A DNA stretch of 59,071 nucleotides from Planotetraspora thailandica (GTDB lineage: Bacteria; Actinomycetota; Actinomycetes; Streptosporangiales; Streptosporangiaceae). Position 1 is the first letter of the stretch; every line of letters begins with the position of its first letter. The stretch covers positions 1-59,071 of the forward strand of contig NZ_BOOR01000072.1 in the NCBI RefSeq assembly GCF_016863335.1, in the 5' to 3' direction. The translations under genes and the position numbers were made by a program. Positions 27,592-36,704 of this stretch are shown one piece after another. The notes beneath the pieces were generated by a model that saw nothing but the letters and a program-made list of their open reading frames with translations, was not told where the DNA came from and searched no databases.

Positions 27592-27971
27592 TGAGGTGTA
27601 ACCTCCTCTTGCATCGTTGATGCGCTGCGGGCGCTGATTCTTCGCGGGACTGGCGTCCGCAGCTGTGGACCGGCCAATTTGATCACGTTGACTAAATGGA
27701 GTCAACGCGTCCGATGTGACTTTTGTTGTTAATGGTTCTTCGGAAAACCATTTGCCGGATTACGGTCGTCCACGAGATCGTGGGGGCATGTTCCGGCACG
27801 CCTTCCTTGTGACGCCCGCCATCGCGGGCGCACTCGCGCGTGCCTCGATGCCGCTCGGCGGCGCGGAGCGCTGACCCTTTCCCGTTCGTCCACGGCGACC
27901 CGGCGGGGAGGGGTTGGACGATCCGTACGGGTCGCCTCTGGAGCGGGCATCGAAGGAACAAGGAAAAGGAC
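27592..27971. other. 380-bp intergenic region between the secreted protein and the tuf-like gene
   Basis: Apart from the palindrome at 27686-27707, the region has an AT-rich block near 27715-27760 and no coding signal that I trust. A frame runs from 27840 into the tuf-like gene but lacks a ribosome site. The promoter of the tuf-like gene must lie here. I could not fix a -10 box with confidence. Confidence 0.5.
27686..27707. promoter_or_regulatory. Palindrome with TTGACT -35 box upstream of the secreted protein gene
   Basis: Arms CGTTGACT and AGTCAACG are perfect complements around six bases. On the minus strand TTGACT is followed after 17 bases by TCAAAT, a fair -35/-10 pair for the secreted protein gene. 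The same arm on the plus strand could serve the tuf-like gene. It may be an operator over the promoter. Confidence 0.45.
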
Positions 27972-29144
27972 ATGGCCAAGAAGGCCCACACGCACTCGAA
28001 GCCGCACCTCAACATCGGCACGATGGGTCACGTCGACCACGGCAAGACCACGCTGACGGCCGCCATCACGAAGGTGCTCAGCGAGCGGGGCGGCGCGCGG
28101 TACGTGCCGTTCGAGCGGATCGACCGGGCTCCCGAGGAGGCCCTGCGGGGGATCACCATCAACATCTCCCACGTGGAGTACGAGACCGCCGACCGGCACT
28201 ACGCGCACGTGGACATGCCGGGCCACGCCGACTACGTGAAGAACATGATCACGGGAGCGGCGCAGCTCGACGGGGCGATCCTGGTGGTCTCCGCCCTGGA
28301 CGGGATCATGCCGCAGACCCGGGAGCACGTGCTGCTCGCCCGGCGGGTCGGCGTCGAGCACGTCGTCGTCGCGCTCAACAAGGCCGACGGCGCGGACCCC
28401 GAACTGGCCGACCTGGTCGAGCTGGAACTTCGGGACCTCCTCGCCGAGCACGGCTACCACGACGTACCGATCGTGCGCGTCTCCGGGCTGCGGGCGCTGC
28501 AGGGCGACCCGGAGTGGGAGGACTCGATCGAGGCGCTGCTGCGCGCGGTCGACGACCACGTGCCGGTGCCGGTCCGCTACGTCGACGCGCCGTTCCTCCT
28601 GCCGGTGGAGAACGTCATCACGGTGACGGGACGCGGCACGGTCGTCACCGGGGCGATCGAGCGGGGCACGGTCAAGGTGGGCGACACCGTCCAGGCGGTC
28701 GGGCTCGGCGACGGCGTCACCGCGGTGGTCACCGGTGTGGAGACGTTCGGCAAGACGATGGAGCGGGGCGAGGCGGGCGACAACGCCGCGCTCCTGCTGC
28801 GCGGCGTGCGCCGCGAGCAGGTGCGCCGCGGCCAGGTGCTCGCGGCCCCGGGCAGCCAGCAGGCCCACCGGCGGTTCACGGCCAGGGTCTATCTGTTGAC
28901 GGCCGCCGAGGGCGGCCGGCATACGGGCGTCTCCGGCGGTTACCGGCCGCAGTTCTACCTCCGCACGGCCGACGTGCCGGGCCGGATCGAGCTGGGGGAC
29001 GGCGAGGTCGCGCTGCCGGGCGACACCGTCGAGGTGACGGTCGAGCTGGGCAGGCCGGTGGCGATCGAGGCCGGACTCGGCTTCGCGATCCGGGAAGGCG
29101 GCAGGACCGTGGGCGCGGGGACGGTCGTCGCCCCGCTCGGTTAG
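27972..29144 (+). CDS. tuf3: Divergent elongation factor Tu paralogue (tuf3-like)
   Basis: A 390-residue full-length EF-Tu with G1 GHVDHGKT, switch I RGITI, G3 DMPGH and G4 NKAD. It stands alone, outside the usual rpsL-rpsG-fusA-tuf cluster. In E. coli numbering it has Met for Cys81, Arg for Gln124, His for Tyr160 and Ala for Gly275. Substitutions at 124 and 160 give kirromycin resistance in E. coli, and those at 275 GE2270A resistance. Leu120, Gly316, Gln329 and Ala375 are unchanged. Streptomyces tuf3 is a comparable extra, stress-expressed EF-Tu. AAGGAAAAGGA lies upstream of the ATG. Function as a drug-tolerant or stress EF-Tu is inferred. Confidence 0.88.
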   Translation: MAKKAHTHSKPHLNIGTMGHVDHGKTTLTAAITKVLSERGGARYVPFERIDRAPEEALRGITINISHVEYETADRHYAHVDMPGHADYVKNMITGAAQLDGAILVVSALDGIMPQTREHVLLARRVGVEHVVVALNKADGADPELADLVELELRDLLAEHGYHDVPIVRVSGLRALQGDPEWEDSIEALLRAVDDHVPVPVRYVDAPFLLPVENVITVTGRGTVVTGAIERGTVKVGDTVQAVGLGDGVTAVVTGVETFGKTMERGEAGDNAALLLRGVRREQVRRGQVLAAPGSQQAHRRFTARVYLLTAAEGGRHTGVSGGYRPQFYLRTADVPGRIELGDGEVALPGDTVEVTVELGRPVAIEAGLGFAIREGGRTVGAGTVVAPLG

Positions 29145-29148
29145 GTCG

Positions 29149-30318
29149 TCAGGGCCCCGGCGGATCTCCGCCGGGGCCCCCCGTGCGGGGCCGGCGCCTG
29201 CGCCAGAAGGGATGAGCGGCCCAGCGGCGCTCCATGGCGTAGTAATCGGCGCGTTCGCGCAGGTAGTCGGCGCGCTCCTTGTCCCGGGCGACTTCGTACG
29301 CCCTGACGGCGTGGTGGGTTTCGACGTACGCGTCGCCGCCGAGGAGCGTGAGCGCGGTCTCGGCGGCGGCCCTGCCGGAGCGCAGGGCGCGCACGACCCC
29401 GCTGCCCGAGATGGGGTCGACGGCGAGCGCGGCATCGCCCGCGGCGATCCACGGGGTGTCGTAGGCGGTGCGCCGCAGCCGCTGGCTGAGCGCCGGGAAG
29501 ACCCTCGGCCCCCACACGACCGGGCGCGGCTCCCCCGTCGCCACGCGGGCCGCCGTGGCGGGGGCCTCGCCGAGCATCTCCTGCCAGGGCTCGGGCGCCG
29601 CGATGCCGTACTGCCGGCAGATGTCGGCGTCGGTCATCAGCATGGTGATCATCCGGTCGCCGCCGGCGGGCGCCGAGTACCACCAGCCGTGCGGGGTCGT
29701 CTCCACGAGCACGTACCCCTCCGCCGACACGTCCGCTTCACAGTGTGAGACCGCGACCCCGACGAGCCGGTCGATGACGACGCGGGAGGCGCCGAGCCGG
29801 CGGGCGAGGTGCGCGGCGCGCCCGGTCGCGTCGACCAGCACCCGGGCCCGCACGACGACCGGCGACGCCCGGTCGCGCTCCACGCAGGTGATCTGCCACC
29901 GGCCGTCCTGGAGTCGCACGCAGCCCAGGCCCGCGGTCCCGCAGCGCAGGTCGGCGCCCGCGTCGGCGGCCGCCCCGGCCAGCATGCGGTCGAACGAGGG
30001 CCGGTCGACGTGCCATCCGCATCCGTACGGCCCGGCCATGTGGGAGTGTCCGTGCTCGTCCGGGCTGCCCCAGATGCTGCGCGTGCCGTACGAGGGCAGG
30101 GGGGACAATGCGGCGAACTGGCGCCACACTCCGAGTTCCTCCAGCAGCGGGCGCGTCGCGGGGGCGAGCGACTCCCCGGCGCGGGGGGCCTCGAACCGGG
30201 AACGTTCGAGCAGCACGACCGCACAGCCCGCGCGGGCCAGTCGGCGTGCGGTGGCGGCCCCGGCCGGGCCCGCTCCGACGACCGCGACGTCGAAGTCTCC
30301 CGCCGTGCGCATCGTCAT
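29149..30318 (-). CDS. FAD-dependent oxidoreductase (GoxB/QhpG-like, PHBH fold)
   Basis: A 389-residue flavoprotein. The N-terminal FAD motif is VAVVGAGPAGAATARRLA near residue 10, then the LERSRFEAPRAGESLAPAT region, TPHGWWYSAPAGGDR in mid-protein, and the second FAD motif GDAALAVDPISGSGVVRALRSGRAA near 300. GWWY and the overall order fit the family with QhpG and GoxB, which modify residues in partner enzymes, and related halogenase-like monooxygenases. No partner oxidase is near. ATG 30318 follows GCGAGG; ATG 30312 is also possible. Confidence 0.82.
   Translation of the reverse strand: MTMRTAGDFDVAVVGAGPAGAATARRLARAGCAVVLLERSRFEAPRAGESLAPATRPLLEELGVWRQFAALSPLPSYGTRSIWGSPDEHGHSHMAGPYGCGWHVDRPSFDRMLAGAAADAGADLRCGTAGLGCVRLQDGRWQITCVERDRASPVVVRARVLVDATGRAAHLARRLGASRVVIDRLVGVAVSHCEADVSAEGYVLVETTPHGWWYSAPAGGDRMITMLMTDADICRQYGIAAPEPWQEMLGEAPATAARVATGEPRPVVWGPRVFPALSQRLRRTAYDTPWIAAGDAALAVDPISGSGVVRALRSGRAAAETALTLLGGDAYVETHHAVRAYEVARDKERADYLRERADYYAMERRWAAHPFWRRRRPRTGGPGGDPPGP
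29152..29179. terminator. Hairpin terminator between two convergent genes
   Basis: A 13-bp perfect inverted repeat (left arm GGGCCCCGGCGGA) around a two-base centre lies 8 bp after the stop of the tuf-like gene. It also sits inside the last codons of the convergent flavoprotein gene, coding its Gly/Pro-rich tail. It should terminate the tuf-like transcript. Confidence 0.8.
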
Positions 30319-30725
30319 GACCTCGCCCCGCGCACCGCCGTCCGCGGACGGGTCGTGGGGACGGCTGCCACGGGCGCTCCTTCGCGAGTGTCTCCGCGCC
30401 ACGGGAAATACCGGGAAATCGGGCGGCGAATATCGGGGGCGATATCGGCGGGACCCCGCCGACGCCACAAATATGGGCCGCACGGCAGCGGCCGTCAAGG
30501 CGTCACCTGGTGATTTACATTCATCACTCATACCGAAACGCGATTGTCAGCGCCATTTGTGATTGATATAGCGGCGATTTCGGAATTCAGAGGACGCCGA
30601 ATGCCGGAAATGCAGCATCCGGTCAGATCGACCCCTTTGGCGCGGAACCGCCCGGTCACGAGGAGCGACGGCCCGAACGCCCTGTAACGTTCCATAGGAC
30701 GGACATCCCGAGCCGGAGGGGACCG
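30319..30725. other. 407-bp divergent intergenic region
   Basis: This gap separates the flavoprotein gene from the S9 peptidase gene. It has GGGAAAT repeated twice near 30400-30420 and an AT-richer stretch at 30510-30610. A minus-strand frame crosses it but lacks a ribosome site. I see no RNA gene. Promoters of both flanking genes should lie here. Confidence 0.5.
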
Positions 30726-32597
30726 GTGCCGATTCACGCCTCCGACGTCGCCCGCATGGGCGACCCGCCGTTGTGGGTCGAGATCGCGGGAGACGAGACG
30801 TGGTGGGACGAGCCGCGCCCGCACGAAGGCGGGCGCCGCTGCGTCGTGCGCAGGACCGCGGACGGGCGGATCGAGGACGTCCTCCCGCCGGGATGGAACG
30901 CCCGCAACAGGCTCATCGAGTACGGCGGGCGGTCCTGGCGCTCCCACGCGGGACGGCTCGTCTTCACCAACTGGAACGATGGACGGGTGTACGTCTGCCT
31001 GCCCGGCGGGGAGCCCACGGCGCTGACCCCGGAGGGGCCGGAGCGGTTCGGGGACCTGGTGGTGCACGACGACGTGGTGGTGTGCGTCCGCGAGAGCGGT
31101 TCCGGCCGTGACGTGCGCCGGGACCTCGTGGCCGTGCCGCTCGACGGCTCGCCGATCCGCAGCCTCATCCGAGCCCAGCATTTCTTGATGAACCCCCGGA
31201 TTTCGCCTGACGGGCGGCACATCGCGTGGATCGGCTGGAACCACCCCGACATGCCGTGGGACGCCACCGAGCTGTGCGTCGCGCCGATCGACGGCACGGC
31301 CCGCGTCGGCGCGCACCGGGTCGTCATGGGCGGTGCCTCGGTCGTCCAGGCGGAATGGCGCGATCCGGGCAGCCTCTACGCGGTGGCCGACCCGACCGGC
31401 TGGTGGAACATCCACCTCGTCGGCCTGGACGGCACGGCCGCCGACGTGACCCCGCTCGACGAGGAGTTCGGCGACGCTTTCTGGCGGATCGGCAACACCT
31501 TCTTCGCCCTGTCCGCGGGACGGATCGTCACCGTGCACGGGACGGCCGACGAGCGCCGCCTCGGCGTCGTCGACGACCCCGGAGGCGGCTCGCCGATCAG
31601 GGACGTCGGGGGCTCCTTCACGTCGTGGGCGCCGACCGTCTCCGCCGACGACAGGTATGCCGTCGGCGTGGCGGCCTCGCCGTACCAGCCGTATGAGGTG
31701 GTGCGGGTCGACCTGGAGACCGGGGAGCACACGGTGCTGTCGGCCCGCAGGCCGCTGCCGCCGGGCGAGTTGCTGCCCACGCCGGAGCCGGTCTCCGTCG
31801 CGGGCGTGCACGCCCACCTCTACCCGCCGCATCCCGGGGCGACGGCGGGCCCCGGACGGCCCTACGTGGTGTTCGTCCACGGCGGCCCGACCAGCGCGGC
31901 CGTCCCGGTGCTCGACCTGACGGTCGCCTACTTCACCAGCAGGGGCATCGGCGTCGCCCAGGTGAACTACGGCGGCTCCAGCGGGTACGGCAGGGCCTAC
32001 CGCGAGCGCCTGCGGCACAACTGGGGCGTGGTCGACGTGCGCGACAGCGAGGCCGTGGCACGATGGCTGATCGATTCGGGGCGCGCGGACCGGGTCGCGA
32101 TCAGGGGCGGCAGTGCGGGCGGCTGGACGTCGCTGGCCGCGCTCGTGCACAGTGACGTCTTCCGCGGCGCGGTCTCGCATTACGGCATCTCCGACCCGGA
32201 GGGGTGGGCCGCCGAGACGCACGACTTCGAGTCCCGTTACCTCGACGGGCTGATCGGCCCGCTGCCCGAGACCCGCGCCCGCTATTCGGACCGCTCTCCG
32301 CTGCTGCACGCCGCCCGGGCGTCCGGGCCCGTCCTGCTCCTGCACGGACTCGAGGACGCGGTCGTGGACCCGTCGCAGTCGCAGCGGTTCGCCGAGGCCC
32401 TGGACCTGGCCGGCGGCCGGTGGGCGTACCGGACGTTCCCGGGGGAACAGCATGGATGGCGGCGGGAAGAGACGATCATCGCCGTCCTGGAGACCGAGCT
32501 GGCCTTCTACGGCCTGATCTTCGGCTTCGCGACCCCGGAGGTGCCGCCGCTCACCCTCCGGGGCAACGGACTTCTACGCACCGGGGAGACGACATGA
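30726..32597 (+). CDS. S9 family serine peptidase (prolyl oligopeptidase type)
   Basis: A 623-residue protein with an N-terminal beta-propeller (to about 360) and a C-terminal alpha/beta hydrolase. The triad is visible: Ser in RGGSAGGWTS near residue 461, Asp in HGLEDAVVDPSQS near 543, His in GEQHGWRR near 577. The oxyanion region FVHGGPTSA precedes it. It cuts short peptides or acyl-peptides in the cytoplasm; no signal peptide. GTG start with GGAGGGG six bases upstream. ATGA overlap couples it to the M20 hydrolase gene. Confidence 0.93.
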   Translation: MPIHASDVARMGDPPLWVEIAGDETWWDEPRPHEGGRRCVVRRTADGRIEDVLPPGWNARNRLIEYGGRSWRSHAGRLVFTNWNDGRVYVCLPGGEPTALTPEGPERFGDLVVHDDVVVCVRESGSGRDVRRDLVAVPLDGSPIRSLIRAQHFLMNPRISPDGRHIAWIGWNHPDMPWDATELCVAPIDGTARVGAHRVVMGGASVVQAEWRDPGSLYAVADPTGWWNIHLVGLDGTAADVTPLDEEFGDAFWRIGNTFFALSAGRIVTVHGTADERRLGVVDDPGGGSPIRDVGGSFTSWAPTVSADDRYAVGVAASPYQPYEVVRVDLETGEHTVLSARRPLPPGELLPTPEPVSVAGVHAHLYPPHPGATAGPGRPYVVFVHGGPTSAAVPVLDLTVAYFTSRGIGVAQVNYGGSSGYGRAYRERLRHNWGVVDVRDSEAVARWLIDSGRADRVAIRGGSAGGWTSLAALVHSDVFRGAVSHYGISDPEGWAAETHDFESRYLDGLIGPLPETRARYSDRSPLLHAARASGPVLLLHGLEDAVVDPSQSQRFAEALDLAGGRWAYRTFPGEQHGWRREETIIAVLETELAFYGLIFGFATPEVPPLTLRGNGLLRTGETT

Positions 32598-33853
32598 CCG
32601 ACGTGGCGGAGATCTGCTCCGACCTGCTGCGGATCGACACCACCAACGACGGGTCCGGCGACGGGCCCGGCGAGCGGCGAGCCGCCGAATACGTCGCCGG
32701 GCTGCTGGACGAGGCCGGGATCGAGCCGATCGTGTTCGAGTCGGCCCCGCGCCGCACCAGCGTGGTCGCCCGCATCCCCGGCGACAGCGACGACGCCCTG
32801 CTCATCCACGGGCACCTCGACGTGGTGCCGGCCGACGCCTCGGAATGGCGGATGCACCCGTTCTCCGGCGAGGTCTCCGACGGGTGCGTGCACGGGCGCG
32901 GCGCGGTCGACATGAAGGGCACCCTCGCGATGACGCTCGCGTGGGCGCGGCAGGGACTGCGGCCCAAGCGCGACCTCGTGCTCGCCTTCCTCGCCGACGA
33001 GGAGGCGACCGGCGAGTACGGCGCGGGCCACGCGATCGAGCGGCATCGCGACCTGTTCGAGGGATGCTCGGAGGCGATCAGCGAGTCGGGCGGCTTCAGC
33101 TGGCACGACGGCGACGCCCGGATCTATCCGGTGGCCGTCGGGGAGCGCGGCACCGCCTGGATGCGGCTCACCGCACGGGGCGTCGCGGGGCACGGATCCA
33201 AGCCCGCGGTCGACAACCCGGTAGCCGAGCTGGCCCGGGCGGTCGCACGGATCGCCGACCACACCTGGCCGGTGCGGCTCACGCCCGAGGTGGCCAGGCT
33301 GATCGGCGAGCTGTCCCGGGCGCTGGGCACGCCGATCGACCTCGACAGGCTCGACGAGGAGGTCGCGCGGCTGCCGCGGGCGAGCGTCCTGTTCAAAGGT
33401 GTGCTGCGCAACTCGGCCAACCCGACCATGCTCGACGCCGGATACAAGGTCAACGTCATCCCGGGCACGGCGCACGCCCACGTCGACGGGCGTTTCCTCC
33501 CGGGGCTGCGCGAGGAGTTCCTCGACACGATCGACCGGCTGCTCGGCCCCAAGGTGACCAGGGAGTTCGTCAGCTTCGAGGAGGGCGTCTCCTCCCCCGC
33601 CTCCGGCCTCTTCGACGAGCTCGCCGGCGCGCTTCTCGCCGAGGACCCCACCGGCAGGCCCGTGCCGTACATCATGACGGGCGGCACCGACGCCAAGTCG
33701 TTCGCGCGGATCGGCATCAAGGGGTACGGCTTCGCCCCGCTCCTGCTGCCCCCGGGGCTGGACTACTTCGGCATGTTCCACGGCGTCGACGAGCGGGTGC
33801 CCGTGGAGGGCCTGGAGTTCGGCGTGCGCGTCCTCAACCGCCTCCTGACCTGA
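32594..33853 (+). CDS. M20 family metallopeptidase
   Basis: A 419-residue dizinc hydrolase. Metal and catalytic residues: HGHLDVVP near residue 76, GRGAVDMKG near 100, DEEATGEYGA near 136 (general base Glu), and a late His in MFHGVDERV. The dimerisation domain holds VAGHGSKP. The family removes terminal residues from peptides or acyl groups from amino acids; the substrate is unknown. Coupling to the S9 peptidase by a 4-base overlap suggests stepwise breakdown of peptides. Confidence 0.92.
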   Translation: MTDVAEICSDLLRIDTTNDGSGDGPGERRAAEYVAGLLDEAGIEPIVFESAPRRTSVVARIPGDSDDALLIHGHLDVVPADASEWRMHPFSGEVSDGCVHGRGAVDMKGTLAMTLAWARQGLRPKRDLVLAFLADEEATGEYGAGHAIERHRDLFEGCSEAISESGGFSWHDGDARIYPVAVGERGTAWMRLTARGVAGHGSKPAVDNPVAELARAVARIADHTWPVRLTPEVARLIGELSRALGTPIDLDRLDEEVARLPRASVLFKGVLRNSANPTMLDAGYKVNVIPGTAHAHVDGRFLPGLREEFLDTIDRLLGPKVTREFVSFEEGVSSPASGLFDELAGALLAEDPTGRPVPYIMTGGTDAKSFARIGIKGYGFAPLLLPPGLDYFGMFHGVDERVPVEGLEFGVRVLNRLLT

Positions 33854-33935
33854 GTGCGGCGACGGAGACGCCGGAAACCTGTCCTGAGGCGGCCCTCGCC
33901 GGGCGTTTCCTGACAAGGTCCGACATTATTGGCGC

Positions 33936-34748
33936 ATGTCGGATCACCAGCTTCGGCAGCTGCCATTCGAACTGGAGCTGCTGTTCGGCGACGGCGGGGA
34001 AGGCCGGACGTTGCACGCCGACCTGCCGCCCGGCGGTCTCGTGTGGCCTGATCCCGATTACGACAGGATGCGAACGCATCACCGGCCGTCGTTCTGGCTC
34101 AGCGACGCGCCGGTGGACGCCGGGCTGTGGACCCGGCTGCGGAGCGAGCACGCGCGGTCGGGCCTTTGGCCCGTTCTGCTGGAGGACGGGGTGCAGCCCT
34201 GGTCGGCCGGGCAGATCGCGCCCGACTCGATCGCCGAGATCGGCTACTACACGGCGGCCGGTTTCATGGCGGAGACGTGGGCGGACCTGACCGACCGGGA
34301 GATGGACCTCGCGCCCTTCGGCGACGACTGCCCCGGGCCGGCGCGGCCGGGTGTGCAGGTCGCCCATCCGGACGTCGTCGCCGACTGGTACGCGGGCGTC
34401 GTGGCCGAGCGCAGGACCCCGCTCGGCCTGGCCGCGGTGCACCGGGGGGCGGACGCGCTGGTGGCCATCGGATGGCAGGGCGCGCTGAACCACAACGAGT
34501 GGACGGTGCCGCTGTCGGCCGTGGTGCGCAGCTGGGAGGAGCGGTTCGGCGCCCGCGTGGTGGGCCTGGGATTCAACACGCTCGATCTCAGCGTCGCCGC
34601 GCCGCCGGCGACCTGGCAGCACGCGTTGTACGTCGCCGCCGAGCACTGGACCTTCTGCCCCGACAGCGTGTTGCAGGGGCCCGGCACTCTCGCCGACTAC
34701 GCCGAACAGATCGTCGGGCAGAACGCCTGGTCGTTCTGGTGGGATTAG
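33936..34748 (+). CDS. DUF4253 domain protein
   Basis: A 270-residue soluble protein. The C-terminal ~110 residues have the DUF4253 pattern: SWEERFGARVVGLGFNTLDLSVAAPP, then AAEHWTFCPDSVLQGPGTLADYAEQIVG and a terminal WSFWWD. Function is unknown; the family resembles immunity/SUKH-like small proteins in actinobacteria. The ATG at 33936 lacks a ribosome site, and CATTAT lies six bases before it, so it may be leaderless. It lies 82 bp after the M20 gene. Confidence 0.85.
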   Translation: MSDHQLRQLPFELELLFGDGGEGRTLHADLPPGGLVWPDPDYDRMRTHHRPSFWLSDAPVDAGLWTRLRSEHARSGLWPVLLEDGVQPWSAGQIAPDSIAEIGYYTAAGFMAETWADLTDREMDLAPFGDDCPGPARPGVQVAHPDVVADWYAGVVAERRTPLGLAAVHRGADALVAIGWQGALNHNEWTVPLSAVVRSWEERFGARVVGLGFNTLDLSVAAPPATWQHALYVAAEHWTFCPDSVLQGPGTLADYAEQIVGQNAWSFWWD

Positions 34749-34825
34749 CGCGTGTGTCTACGGGCACAAAGGGATATTTGTTAGGCAATAATCGTCAAGG
34801 CAGTATCTACGGCGAGGAGGCGGCT

Positions 34826-35638
34826 GTGAGCGGCGCGGAGCGGCGCGGAGTGCCGGGTTTCAACACGAGCGCGGCCAACATCGCCCGCATGAGCGACTAT
34901 CTCCTCGGCGGCAAGGACAACTTCGCCGCCGACCGTGAGCTCGCTCAGCGGCTCCTGACGCTCGCCCCCGAGATCAAGGACATGGCCGTCGAGGTCAGGG
35001 ACTTCCAGGAGCGCGTGGTGCGCTACCTGGTGGACCAGGGCATCCGGCAGTTCGTCAACGTGTCCTCCGGCCTGCCGACGCAGCGCAACACCCACGAGGT
35101 CGCCCAGTCGATGGTGACCGACGCCCGGGTGGTGTACATCGACGACGACCCCGTGGTGCTCACCCACGGGCGGGCCATCCTGGCGACCAATCCGAACACC
35201 GGCGTCGTGAAGGGGAACCTCCTCCACCCGGCCGAGCTGCTCGACAATCCCGAGATCCGCAGGCTCATCGACTTCGAGCAGCCGGTCGGACTGCTGATCC
35301 CGGCCCGGCTGCAGTACCTCCCGGACACGAGCGACCCGTACAAGTCCGTCGCCTACCTGCGCGACCACGTGGCCCGCGGCAGCTACCTGGCGATCGGTCA
35401 CGCCGTCTTCGACGCCCGCCCCGACCTCGTCGGCCCGATCGTCGAGGCGTTCCGCCGGATCCTGCCCAACGCCGACGACGCGCCGCGCAGGCGCGAGGAC
35501 GTGCTGCGCTTCTTCGACGGCACCGAACTCGTCGAGCCGGGTCTCGTCTACATCCGCAGGTGGCGGCCGGAGAGCACCGCCGCCGCGTCCCGGCCGGAGA
35601 AGGCCTGGATCGTCGGCGGCGTCGGGCTGATCTCCTGA
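34826..35638 (+). CDS. SAM-dependent methyltransferase-like protein, DUF574 family
   Basis: A 270-residue protein of usual DUF574 length. Family hallmarks: NTSAANIARMSDYLLGGKDNFAADRE (split here by me only for naming), FVNVSSGLPTQRNTHEVAQ, VVYIDDDPVVLTHGRAIL and RPDLVGPIVEAF. The family is expanded in Streptomyces and Streptosporangiaceae and has a SAM-binding fold, but no known substrate. GTG at 34826 has GAGGAGG five bases upstream; the open frame extends further but without a ribosome site. It converges with the lactonase gene, 10 bp between stops. Confidence 0.9.
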   Translation: MSGAERRGVPGFNTSAANIARMSDYLLGGKDNFAADRELAQRLLTLAPEIKDMAVEVRDFQERVVRYLVDQGIRQFVNVSSGLPTQRNTHEVAQSMVTDARVVYIDDDPVVLTHGRAILATNPNTGVVKGNLLHPAELLDNPEIRRLIDFEQPVGLLIPARLQYLPDTSDPYKSVAYLRDHVARGSYLAIGHAVFDARPDLVGPIVEAFRRILPNADDAPRRREDVLRFFDGTELVEPGLVYIRRWRPESTAAASRPEKAWIVGGVGLIS

Positions 35639-35648
35639 AGGGGCCTGT

Positions 35649-36641
35649 CTAGCGCCTCAGCACGCATGAGGGGCTGCCCGACGCGAACGTCAGCCCGGTC
35701 GGCTCGGGCACTCCGTCCTTGAGCGCCAGCAGGGCGATCACGTCCGACCGCTGGTCGGCCACGTAGAGGCGCCCGGCGTCGATCGCGAAGTGCCGCGGCC
35801 ACGAACCGCCCGCCGAGACCTCCGCGACCGGCCGCAGCCGGGCACCGTCCACCTCGAAGGCGGTCACGGTGTCGGGGCCGCGGTTGGCGACGTAGAGGTG
35901 GCGGCCGTCGGCGGACAGCTCCAGGTGAGACGGCTGGTTGTGGCCCGCGACCCCGCTGGCGGGCACCCGCCCGAGCTCGTTCCAGTCCTCGTCGTACACG
36001 CTGACCGTGCCGTCGAGCTCTCCCGCGACGTACCAGTGGGTGCCGTGGTGGGCGAAGTGCCGGGGGCCCGTTCCGGGGGCCAGCCGTACGGGACCGGCGG
36101 GGTGCGGGGTCATGTCGGACAGAAACCGGCGGATCTCGTCCGTGCCGAGGTCGGAGACGTGCAGCACGCCGCCGGGCCCGAAGACGGCCTGGTGGGCATG
36201 CGGGCCCTCCTGGCGTTCCTCGTGGGGGCCGCGGCCCTCGTTGGGGAACAGCAGGGGGCCGGGCTCTGGCATGCCGTCGGACGCGAGCCGGAAGACCGCG
36301 ACGGTGCCGTCGCCGTAGTTGGCGACGGCGAGCCACACACCCTCGGGGTCGACGGCGACGTGGCAGGGGTCGGAGCCGCCGCTGGAGTGCTCGGCGAGCA
36401 GGCGCGGAGCGGGTTCGTCCGCGAAGACCGCCACGCCCCCGTCCTCGCGTTCGAGCACCGCGTACAGCAGGGGCAGCCGCGGGTGCGCCGTGACGAACGA
36501 CGGACCCGCGACCGGCGCCTCGGCGACCGCCTCCATGTGCCCGGCCGCGTCCACGCGCACGCGGGTCAGCCCGGGGCCCGTACCGCCGGTGTCGGGCGTG
36601 TAGCCGCCGAGCACCAGCTCGCCTGCGGGTGAAGAGGTCAT
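35649..36641 (-). CDS. Lactonase family beta-propeller (6-phosphogluconolactonase-like)
   Basis: A 330-residue seven-bladed propeller of the YbhE/Pgl type, with repeated blade motifs such as PCHVAVDPEGVWLAVANYGDGTVAVF, GPRHFAHHGTHWYVAGELDGTVSVYD and QPSHLELSADGRHLYVANRGPDTVTAFEV. In E. coli the homologue opens 6-phosphogluconolactone; in actinobacteria the family is broad. GGAG lies eight bases before the ATG. It lies 63 bp after the last LLM gene on the same strand and may share its transcript. Confidence 0.88.
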   Translation of the reverse strand: MTSSPAGELVLGGYTPDTGGTGPGLTRVRVDAAGHMEAVAEAPVAGPSFVTAHPRLPLLYAVLEREDGGVAVFADEPAPRLLAEHSSGGSDPCHVAVDPEGVWLAVANYGDGTVAVFRLASDGMPEPGPLLFPNEGRGPHEERQEGPHAHQAVFGPGGVLHVSDLGTDEIRRFLSDMTPHPAGPVRLAPGTGPRHFAHHGTHWYVAGELDGTVSVYDEDWNELGRVPASGVAGHNQPSHLELSADGRHLYVANRGPDTVTAFEVDGARLRPVAEVSAGGSWPRHFAIDAGRLYVADQRSDVIALLALKDGVPEPTGLTFASGSPSCVLRR

Positions 36642-36704
36642 TCGTCGCTCCAGGTGCGGTCGGGCTCGGGCCGGTCGGATGCCGATGCTATCGACGGTCC
36701 GGCG

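Noticed and set aside
30180-30225. tRNA-like TTCGAG/CTCGAACC stretch
   Set aside because: It lies within the flavoprotein coding frame and does not fold into a cloverleaf by eye.
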